From Candidatus Aminicenantota bacterium (GTDB lineage Bacteria; Acidobacteriota; Aminicenantia; Aminicenantales; Saccharicenantaceae), in contig JAGNLW010000003.1 of assembly GCA_017999365.1 (NCBI GenBank), forward strand, positions 248,001 to 312,000: a stretch of 64,000 bases of DNA. The letters run 5' to 3'. This document shows positions 1-9,000 of this stretch, piece after piece. The notes beneath the pieces are model-generated. The model saw nothing but the letters and a program-made list of their open reading frames with translations, did not search any database and was not told the DNA's origin. Made by a program: the position numbers and the translations under genes. Within the stretch, counting starts at the first letter, position 1, and the number at the start of each line of letters is the position of its first letter.

Positions 1-48
1 CCCGGACCTATCCGGCTTGAGCTTATTCATAGGATCGAAGGAGCCATC

Positions 49-948
49 ATGATCACCAACCTCGACCAGATCGTCGAACGCGTCAAGGGGACCCCCAACA
101 AGCGGCTGGCCGTGGCCGTCGCGGAAGATCCCCACACCATCGAGGCCGTCGGCCGGGCCGTCAAGGAGAATCTCGTCCACGCCACCTTGACCGGCGACGA
201 GAAGGCCATCAAGAAGGTGGCCGCCGAGGCCAAGGTCGACGTCAAGCTCTTCGAGATCCTCCACGAGCCCGACAAGGGCAAGGCCCTGGCGCTGGCCATC
301 GGCCTCGTCCGCGAGAAGAAGGCCGATTTCCTGATGAAGGGCCTGCTCGACTCCTCCCTCTACATCCGCGGCATCATCGACAAGGAGAAGGGCCTCCTGC
401 CGCCGGGCAAGCTCCTGTCCCACGTCACGGTCATCCAGGCCCCGGCCTGGAAGAAGCTCATCGTCTGCGGCGACGTGGCCGTCATCCCGGCCCCGGACCT
501 CGAGGCCAAGATCGCCATCCTCAACTACGCCATCGGCGTGGCCCATAAGCTGGAGATCGAGAAGCCCAAGGCCGTCCTCTTATCGGCGGTCGAGAAGGTC
601 AATCCCAAGATGCCCTCGACGACGGAGAGCGCCATCATCGCCAAGATGGCCGACCGCGGCCAGATCAAGGGGGCCATCGTCGATGGGCCACTGGCCCTCG
701 ACGTCGCCTTCAGCGAGGAGAGCGCCAAGATCAAGGGCCTGGTCTCCCCGGTCGCCGGCGACGCCGACATCCTGGTCTTCCCCAGCATCGAAGCCGGCAA
801 CATATTCTTCAAGGCCTGCACCTACCTGGCGAAGGCGGAGCTGGGCGCGGTCGTCGCCGGCGCCAACTGCCCATGCGTCCTGACCTCGCGCGGCGATTCC
901 GAGGACACCAAGTTCTACTCGATCGCCTTGGCGTCGCTCCTGAGCTAA
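49..948 (+). CDS. ptb: Phosphate butyryltransferase / phosphate acetyltransferase family protein
   Basis: A 299-residue protein of the usual Ptb length that fills the whole PTA/PTB domain. It would exchange CoA for phosphate on butyryl- or acetyl-CoA in the cytosol, making the acyl phosphate that a kinase converts to ATP. The C-terminal half carries the family-typical stretches TTESAIIAKMADRGQI, VDGPLALDVAF and FPSIEAGNIFFKACTYL. The ATG is preceded by a GAAGGAG-type ribosome site about 7 nt away. The partner kinase (buk or ackA) is not in the window and may lie upstream. Substrate choice between acetyl, butyryl and branched acyl groups cannot be read from sequence alone. Confidence 0.85.
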   Translation: MITNLDQIVERVKGTPNKRLAVAVAEDPHTIEAVGRAVKENLVHATLTGDEKAIKKVAAEAKVDVKLFEILHEPDKGKALALAIGLVREKKADFLMKGLLDSSLYIRGIIDKEKGLLPPGKLLSHVTVIQAPAWKKLIVCGDVAVIPAPDLEAKIAILNYAIGVAHKLEIEKPKAVLLSAVEKVNPKMPSTTESAIIAKMADRGQIKGAIVDGPLALDVAFSEESAKIKGLVSPVAGDADILVFPSIEAGNIFFKACTYLAKAELGAVVAGANCPCVLTSRGDSEDTKFYSIALASLLS

Positions 949-988
949 ATTAATATTGCCCCGACAAGCTTCATTTGGCCGTGTCAAC

Positions 989-1003
989 TGATGTTCGCAA
1001 CTT
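989..1003. repeat. IS256-family terminal inverted repeat, left
   Basis: TGATGTTCGCAACTT, an exact inverted match to 2306-2320. It lies 22 nt beyond the transposase stop. Confidence 0.9.
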
Positions 1004-1024
1004 CGGGGCCATCGTTCACTCACT

Positions 1025-2235
1025 TCAGTTAGCCGCTTGAGCCGTCAGCTCATGGAGCCAGTCCAAGGACCAGAGGGCCTTATCCTCCCGGATGTAGCTG
1101 CGTTCGTTCGCCCAGTCCTCCGAGTACTCGATGAGGTAGCAGATCGTCAGCCGCACTTAGCTCTCGACCGAAGGGAAGACCCCCACGACCCGGCTGCGCC
1201 GACGGATCTCCTTGTTGAGCCGCTCCTGGCCGTTGGCCGAGGAGATGCGCTTCTTGTCGACCTCCGGGAAGTCGTAGAAGGCAAGCGAGTCCTCGAGCCC
1301 CTCTTCCAGGCAACGGATAGCGTCAGGGAACCGCTTGCCGTAGTCGTCGATCAGGGCCGCCGCGGCCCGGCGGGCGCCCTTCTTGTCCGGCTCGAGCCAG
1401 ATCTGCTTCAGATGGGCCGCGAAGCGGGCCTTCTCACGATGCGGCACCTTGGCCAGGATGTTCCGCATGAAGTGAACCTTGCAGCGCTGCCAGCTCGCTC
1501 CAAGCCACTCCTTCTGGACCGCGGCCTGGTTCCCGGCATGGGCGTCGGAGATCACAAGCGCCGTCCTTTTCATGCCCCGGGCTTTTAGCTTACGGAAGAA
1601 GACGCGCCAGCTGTCTTCCGACTCGTCGAACATGGGCTCTACGGCCAGGATCTCTCGAGAGCCGGCGGGATTAACACCACAGGCGATCATCACGGCCACC
1701 GAGACGACCTTGCCCTCGCCCCGGACCTTCTGATATAGGGCGTCAATGCAAAAGAAGGGGTACTCCTCGGCCAGAGGACGAGCCTTGAAGTCCTCGACCT
1801 GCGAGTCGAGCTCCTTGTTGAACTCCGAGACCTGGGAAGCGGAGATGTTCTCGATCCCCATCGCATGGGCCAGACGCTCGATCTTCCGGGTCGAGACTCC
1901 GATGACGAAGGTTTCCTGGACAACGGCGATCAGCGCTTGTTCAGACCAGCGACGTTCCGAGACGAAAAATGGGACATAGCCACCCTTCCGGACCTTGGGC
2001 ACCAGAATATTAACCGTGCCAATCCGGGTGTCGACTCTCCGGGCCCGAGCTCCGGAGAAGTAGAGGTCGCGCGCTCCGAACTGTGCTTCCCCTTGACCGC
2101 TCCGACCTTGGCTTCCGCTTCGATCCTCATCATCTCGGTCATGACCCACTTGAGCATGGCCAGGAAGGGGTCAGGCTCCGTGATGAACTGCAATAGCGCC
2201 TTCTTGAAGGGTGTCCTATAATGCTGCTGGGCCAT
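1025..2235 (-). pseudogene. IS256-family transposase, frameshifted and with internal stop
   Basis: Read from the ATG at 2235 the protein begins as a typical IS256 transposase (mutator type, DDE) and would catalyse cut-and-paste movement of the element. Around 2065-2075 the frame must change, after KGKHSSER and before YFSGARARRVDTR, consistent with a one-base loss. The second frame continues through the catalytic Asp in CIDALYQKVR, the second Asp in VISDAHAG and the Glu in NGQERLNKEIRRR. A TAA at 1157-1159 then interrupts the same frame, after which RLTICYLIEYSEDWANERS and the normal C-terminus run to a TGA at 1025. Two independent lesions make this copy almost certainly inactive. Confidence 0.9.
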
Positions 2236-2305
2236 CGTAGTAAAAGTTCTCCTCTCTTTCGGATTGGCGTTCGAAGAGAGTTTACGATGGCCTACCTCCT
2301 ATGCC

Positions 2306-2320
2306 AAGTTGCGAACATCA
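2306..2320. repeat. IS256-family terminal inverted repeat, right
   Basis: Exact inverted copy of 989-1003. It directly abuts RHS-derived coding sequence at 2321. Confidence 0.9.
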
Positions 2321-2500
2321 CCATACATCAGCATAGACCACATTTCCTCCCTGGTCCGTTATGACCCGGGTCGTATTGATCTGATCGGGGGCGTAGTAGA
2401 GTAGCCGCGCGCCGAGGTGTTCGTACTCGGCGACGAGCCGGCTTCCCCCCCCGCTTGCGTCGCTCCCCTCTTCCTCGTCTACAAGATTGAGCGTCTGCGA
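2321..2500 (-). pseudogene. RHS core-end fragment truncated by the insertion sequence
   Basis: On the minus strand bases about 2345-2445 encode SRLVAEYEHLGARLLYY, then APDQINTTRVITDQGGN, closely matching residues of the intact RHS protein (SRLIAEYDHVG, PDQINTTRVITDQGGN). Over about 99 aligned bases against 3754-3852 I count 13 differences. The match runs to VVYA and stops at the IS inverted repeat, so the following core end and any toxin tip are lost. Upstream, an in-frame TAG near 2503 closes the other side. Bases 2446-2500 (LVDEEEGSDAS) are only weakly like the main gene. This is a remnant of a second RHS copy or displaced tip cassette. Confidence 0.8.
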
Positions 2501-2524
2501 CTAATCATCTTGCTAGATAGACTG

Positions 2525-2989
2525 CTAGAAACGGATATTTAGCTCAAAATACTTTGATATCACCTCAACCATCGGCTGTAAGTTGGCATCAAAATCCGAT
2601 CTTATAACAGGAGCTTTATTCTTTGCGAACATCGCGAGTCCATAAAGTTCTTCAGGCTTAAAACTCTTCTTTTCCATGGTTCCATTGGCATATTCGAACC
2701 AGACTTCGACAATCGATTCGAATCTAGTGCTGATCCCTGAGTTGTTGAGCAAAGCCGCTATCCTATGGGCATAGGACAGGAAATCGGAGGTGCACTCAAT
2801 GATCCCTTGCTCCCAATCAGGATGTTTCAAGATAAGCTTATCGTATTCTGCATTCGACAAAGTATAAAATACAATCGCATTTTCCTTAATGACGATATGG
2901 TTATCCTGCCGGTGATTACTGCCTTCCGAACATATTGCACAAACTTTAAAACCCGCTAATAGAAATATTAAGAACGCCTTCGCTTTCAT
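2525..2989 (-). CDS. Exported small protein downstream of RHS toxin, candidate immunity protein
   Basis: I do not recognise the family. The start is placed at the ATG at 2989, because GGAGAAGGGAG lies about 10 nt upstream and the product begins with a signal-peptide-like segment (MKAKAFLIFLLAGFKVCA); an in-frame ATG at 3031 would overlap the RHS gene. The mature protein is about 135 residues, acidic and unrelated in composition to its GC-rich neighbours. It starts 20 nt after the RHS stop codon on the same strand. Position, small size, AT-richness and predicted export fit an immunity protein that protects the periplasm from the peptidoglycan-cutting RHS tip. This role is inferred from arrangement only. 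Confidence 0.6.
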   Translation of the reverse strand: MKAKAFLIFLLAGFKVCAICSEGSNHRQDNHIVIKENAIVFYTLSNAEYDKLILKHPDWEQGIIECTSDFLSYAHRIAALLNNSGISTRFESIVEVWFEYANGTMEKKSFKPEELYGLAMFAKNKAPVIRSDFDANLQPMVEVISKYFELNIRF

Positions 2990-3009
2990 TTGTTCATAGC
3001 TCCCTTCTC

Positions 3010-6000
3010 CTAATGTTTGTCCCCAGTCCACCCCATGCCTTCGCTATATATATCAGGAGGTTGGGCGAGTATCATACAGTAGTCAATCAGATCTAGAAAA
3101 CATCTTTTTGCATCTTCCTGCATATCGCTCCCTACATAATCTTTATACCAATGCCACGGCTCAGATTTTGGACTAAAATGTACGCCCCATTTGATGTCAG
3201 GTGGGGCGAGTATCGCTGCAAAAAATCGTTGGAGTGGTGTCAGCATGCTCCAATTAATGTCTATAGCCAGGCCCAATTCGTGTAGGCTTATGCCTTTGGC
3301 TGTTTTCTCTGGATCCGTTGCCCTATATCGTGCAGTTGTCCACTTCGTTCGATAGGCTTCATTGATTGAAATATGGATTCCAAAATATTCGCAATATCTG
3401 AACCATTGGTTGATTTCGGCGCCGAAGGATGGATCTATCAATACGATCCCATTTCCCGCGATCTTTATTGGTTTGATATCTCTTCCATCGAGATCCACAA
3501 AACCAATGGGTTTGTTCCCACAATAGGCATATAGATTTAGCCTTTGCGAATCGTGTACGCTATTCGCAATATTGATCTTTGGATCAACCGAAATAAACCT
3601 ATAGATATTCCTGTCATAGTACCTCGCCCCGAAATAATCCAACTGGGACTCGGGATCTCTCTCCTTGCCCGAGAACTTCGGCAGCGGGTCCACGGTACCC
3701 TGCTGCGTCCGGATCTCGCCATAGGGAGCATAGGTCGCCGAATAGACGACGTTGCCCCCCTGGTCCGTGATCACCCGGGTCGTGTTGATCTGGTCGGGAG
3801 TGTAGTAGAGGAAGCACGCGCCGACGTGGTCGTACTCGGCGATGAGCCGGCTTCCCATATAGATGAAATCCTTTAGAAGCGCCCCAAAAACATCGTACAC
3901 CTGGAGCAGCTTACCGTCAAAGGAGTAGATGTAGAAATTCCCGACGGGGGAAGCGGACATGAGCTTCATGGTCTGGTCATTCGAGTCCTCGGACGAACGG
4001 GTCGTTCCGCTCCTCCCGGTCATAAGCGGCACCTCTGCTCTTCGCAAGCCCTGGCCCGAGGCTGGATCGTCCTCCCGCCTGGTCCTCTCCTCCTTGTCAA
4101 CCCGCAGTCCTTCGAGTACCCGGCTCCTGGAAACGCGCTGAACGGGGATATCGCTTCCAATCCCGCCGATGGAAAAGGCCCCGTCGCTCACCCCGAACGG
4201 AGCTTCCGCAGGAAGGCTCAACCGCTTGGCGATGACGATCTCGCCCGGGGCGTCGACGATCAGCTTGAACGACCTGAGCCCCGTGACGGAATCCTCTTCA
4301 TCGACGACGGCCTTCAGATCCTCGCGAAGCCTATCGGCGTTAGCCGGCTCCTGGAGGGCATCCTTGACGCCTTGCTCCCGGCTTGAGATGCTCTCGTTCC
4401 CGGTTTGCTTTCCTATCCGGCCCTCGGAGACGGTGCTCTGCTTCTCCTTCCCTCTCTGGGCCTTAGGCTGCACCACGTCCCGGGCCACATCGATCGCCTC
4501 CGCGGACGCCGCCTGCCAGCCGCCCTGCCGGGGGAAGGTCGCCGGCTCGTAGGCCTCGAACGAGTCCCGGATGAGGGTCTGGGAGACCTCCTCCCCCTCG
4601 ACGACCGGCCTCAGCACGGCGTCACGGTAGCGAGCCTCGAAGTCCTCGATCCGCACCCCGGCCGTAGTGGCGCTCCGGACGACGAACTCGGGAGACGAAC
4701 CGGCCCAGGAGCCCTGGACGAGCGGGACTCCGTCGAGCAAGGGCTTGCCGTCGAGCCAGACGCCCGCGGTCATGGTCCGGTAGGAGAGAAGGAGCCGGAC
4801 CGTGTGCCAGCGGTCGAGGAAAGCGGTGAGCTTCCCACCGTCGGCTCCGGCGTAGCGAATACGGTCAGCCGACAAGGCGACTTCCGCCGCCCATGACGTC
4901 GCGGTCTTGGCGTCGGGCAAGGTGGCCCGGACCGTGAGCCCTTCGGTGTCGGCCTCGATCGCCGAGGACGACATCTTCAGCTTGAACTCGAGAGAAAGCG
5001 TCTCGCCTTCAGTCGCCGTCCCATCCACGCCCGAGACGCGAACAAGACAGCTCGCCGACAAGACCGGGGGGACCGTCCAGGGGTAGCTCCCGGTGTTCGC
5101 GGTCCGCTCGACGATCGTGTGGAAGACCGAGCCGTTGTCGAGTGAGTACTCGATCTTGACTTCCTTGACCTCCTCGGCGCCGGTCCAGGTGATGAGATGG
5201 ACCGCCCCCGGCACGAGCTCCTCGCCCTCGACCGGCGAGGTCACGACGAAAGCCGTGTCCTCGACGATCTTGTTCGGCCCGATGATGCCCGTGCCCAGAA
5301 GCGTTATGTCGTAGGGGTTCTCGTTCCAGTCGTTGTTGACGATCGAGATCGCGGCCGTCTTGAGGCCTTCGGAGTTGGCCGAAAAGCGGATGACAAAGGT
5401 CTTGGACGGGCTCGGCCCGATGGGCAGCGGGGAGGGATCGTTCAGGGTATCGGGCTGGCTGATGACCTCGAAGTGATCGGCGTCCGGACCGGTGATAACG
5501 ACGATGGGATCGCCATAGAGCAGGAGGTCCTTGTTGCCGAGGTTCTGGATGGTGAAGGTCTGCTCCCAGAAGTCGCCGATCTCGATCTCGCCGAAGTCGA
5601 AGTCGCCTCCGTCGGGGGCCTGGGGGATCGCGATCTCCGGCTGGTAGTTGCCGAAGAGATTGACGTGGTAATCGGCTTCGTTGACGTCGTTCGAGGGGAT
5701 ATGGAGGAGCGCGACCTTCTGGCCGGCGCTTCGGGGGTGGAACCGGACGGTAAGGTTCGTGCTTCCGGTGGGGAGCACCGGGGAGGCGGGCTGGACGAAG
5801 TCGAAGTTGTCCTCGGCATCGTCCGTGATCTCGAGCGAACCGAGGCTCAGGTTGGCGTCGCCGAGGTTCTGGATGACAAGCGTTTCCTCGAAGGTCTGCC
5901 CCACGGCCGCCGAGAGGTAGGCTTCCCCGCCCGAAGGGATGTCCACCTCGTCGTGCTTGACGTTGATCTCGGGAAGGGGCGGCACGGCCATGAGCCGCAG

Positions 6001-9000
6001 TCCCCGGTCGTCGTAGAGGTACTTGCCGATGACCGCGCCTGAGGTGTTTTGGATGTATTGAAGCCGGTTCTGGGCGTCCCAGTAGTAGATGTTGCCGCCC
6101 GAGGTGAGGAGGTTGCCGCGAGGATCATAGTAGAATCCCTCACTTTGAGGAACCTGGTTCTTGTTATTGTAGGTATGAGGGAAACCGATCGCGCCAGTCG
6201 CATTCAGCATGTTCCCGTACTCGTCATACTGATAGGAATATGTTGAGGGGGAACCTGAAGAATAAGCCGCCGATATGAGGCGATTGAGAGCGTCGTAACC
6301 GAACGTTGCGGTAAGCGCCGGCGCGGTCGAGGTGATGCTCAAGATGTTCCCAGCGCCATCGTACTCGTAGCCGGCGTCGTAGAGCATCGTGCCCCCACGA
6401 TTCAGGGAAACCGTGGTCGGCATGCCGGCTTGGTTGTAGACAGCCGTATAGGCCGTCTGATTGGCGAACGAAATGCCCGCCGGCATCTTGTTCGGGCCGT
6501 AGGTGACGCTATTGACGAGAGGGTGATCCGTGCCGTTGGGATCGAATTGCACGCCTTCGGGCATGTTCAGGGCGTTATAGGAGACGACCAGCCCGTCCCC
6601 AGGATTTGTCGCCTCTTTCCAGCCCGTCGGATTGAGATTGGCGTCATAGGTATAGGTGAGGGTCTTTGGCGCAAGCCCAGGGATCGTCACCCTTTCCGAG
6701 GTCACGTTGCCGAATAGATCGCGGCTGAGCGTCTCCCGCCGCCAGCCGGTCGTGAGGTCGACGGCCGAGACGACTCGCCCGGTGATGGTGCTAAAGGAAT
6801 AATCGACGATATCCACGACGCCACCGGTCGTGGCCGTCGTCCGATAGAGCCGCCTCGACAAGTCGTAATTGAAGCCGAGGGTCGAGCCGCCCCAGGTCTT
6901 GGATGAAAGCAGGTTCTCGGCATTGTAGCCATAGGTGATCGTGTCTGTTTCCGGGTGACTCTCGGTCAGGACGTTATCGAGCCCGTCGTAGGTATAGACA
7001 TGATTTCTTGTGCCGTTGAATAGGACTGAAGTGAGTCTACCGGCGGCATCGTAAGTATAGACGGCCGATTTGCCCATGGCGTCGGTGACCAGGGTCGGGA
7101 GCCCGGGCAAGTCGCCATACGAATAAGTCGTGGCGTGGCCTTCGGGATCGGTCACGGTCTTGGTCGTGCCTTGGTAGGCGATGGATGTCGTTTCTCCCAT
7201 GGGATCGGTGATGCTCGTCACCTGGCCCGCGGCGTTATAAGTATAGGTATAGAAATAGACGTAGTCGTCGTCGACGGCGCCCTTGCTCTCCGCCACGACG
7301 CGGCCTTCAGCGTCAAGCGACCTCCGAGAATGGAGCGTCAGTCCGTCGCCCGTTTCCGTGAACCCAGTGTCCCGGCCCATGCCGTCCCAGTACTTGGTGA
7401 CGGTGTTCGTTCCCTGGGTGATGACGACGCTGTTCGCCCCGGCGGGACGCCAATCATAGGCAATGTCGTTAATCGAGCTCGGCAGATCGACTTGGGTCAT
7501 CCGGCCCAGATTGTCATAGCCGTAGGTCTTGATCCCCTCGTCCTGCCACTTCTCGCTGGCTATGGAGCTATCCTGGGAGTTGATGCCCCGGGTCAGGCTG
7601 GAGAAGTCCGGAGCCGAGGCGCTGTTCTTGATGCCGTGATGGTAACCGATCGTTTCCTTCTCGGCGACTCCCGGAGGATCGACCTTGATGGTCACCGTCG
7701 ACGGCTCGGGCGACTCGTATTCGTAGTCCCATGCGAGATAGGTTGGGCCGGTCTTCCAGCGCTTGACTTGCTTCAAGGCGCCCCACTTGCCGGTTTCCTC
7801 ATAATAAGTAGTATCCGTTTTCTTTACGGGCTGGTTTTGGCCGGTATACAAGGAATCCTGTCCCGGGAAATCCATCATGTGGCGGCTCTTGAATCCGGGA
7901 TGAGCCTCATAATAATAAATGAGATAGGTCGCGTTCTTCAGGGGGCCGGACGCGCCAATGTAATTGTTGATCCTCGTCGGCAGGCCGTAGCGTTTCACTT
8001 CGGTCCGCTCATAGAGATACTCGGTCTTGCTAGAAGCGTCCCCTATCCGGTTCTCGATGACGGAGGAGGCCAGTGGCCCCTTGGCCGCGCCCATGTTCGT
8101 CCCGAGCACCATCCAGTTCGTTGAAGAGATCTGCTGGTAGGTCCATTCGTAGGAATCCGAGAAACTCCCGTCTGCCGCCTGACGCGAAGCGATCAGCCCG
8201 ATCTTCCAGGGCGTCGAGGCTGTATAGGCGTTATAGGTGGCGCTTGTATTGAAGACAGGCCCTTGGACCTGGACCGTACCCGTCGCCGCCCCCTGATAAC
8301 TGGGATAAGTGAAGTTCCAGGTTGCCTGATTGTCGGGATCGAACGTGATCCGCTTCTGGCTCACGACCCGGGAAATATGGGGGGTGGTGTTGAAGTAAAA
8401 CGTCTGGTCGACATAGGAGTACTCCAGAACTCCCCCGTAGCTCGTCGTCATCCGGGAAAGCTCATAGCAGCTCGCGCCACCGTCGAGGTATTCGAAGGTC
8501 GTCGCCGGGAGCATGGGAGGCGTGAAGCTGTCGAGCCGGTGATGGCCGTTGGAATAATTGCCCACGGAGTAGCTGAAGATCCGGTCATCGCCGTTGGAGT
8601 CCGCGACCACGATCTGCGTTAGTTTTTTAGGCGTCCCCGAGGTAACGAATGTAACCACGCGGTCCGTGCTATCGGTGATCGTCTGGATGGTCGGCAGTCC
8701 CGGGTCGTAGACGATATCGATATGATGGCCGAAAGGATCCTCGACACGGGTCACGAGACGGACGGGATCCGAGGTGCCATCGGCCCGCGTGATCGTCGCC
8801 GTCGCTCCAAAGGTCCAAACGACGCCGTTCTTGAAGTAGAGCTTCGGATAGATGAGCGGCGGCGCGCTCGTCTTGTCGTACTTCATGAAGTCCCGGGTCA
8901 GGCAGATATTGGAGCCCAGGCCGTAGTTATTGGGATAGGCGGTCTCGAGCCGGCCGTCGGGGAACTCGATGACGGGAGTGCTCGAAGAGTAGTTATGGAC

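Larger units (their letters stand above)
989..2320 (-). mobile_element. IS256-family insertion sequence, decayed
   Basis: A 1.33 kb element bounded by perfect 15-bp terminal inverted repeats (989-1003 and 2306-2320, TGATGTTCGCAACTT reading inward), with a further matching GGCCATCG block just inside each end. It carries one transposase gene on the minus strand that is broken twice. The flanking 8-9 bases differ (GTGTCAAC left, CCATACAT right), so no target duplication is visible; this suggests an adjacent deletion or recombination after insertion. The right flank is RHS coding sequence, the left flank is the end of the ptb intergenic region. Confidence 0.9.

Noticed and set aside
989..2320. 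Target-site duplication for the IS256 element
   Set aside because: Bases outside the two inverted repeats differ; none of 8-9 bp length matches.
2525..3031. Start of the candidate immunity gene at ATG 3031
   Set aside because: This start overlaps the RHS stop and would add 14 residues before the signal peptide; the ATG at 2989 has a good ribosome site.
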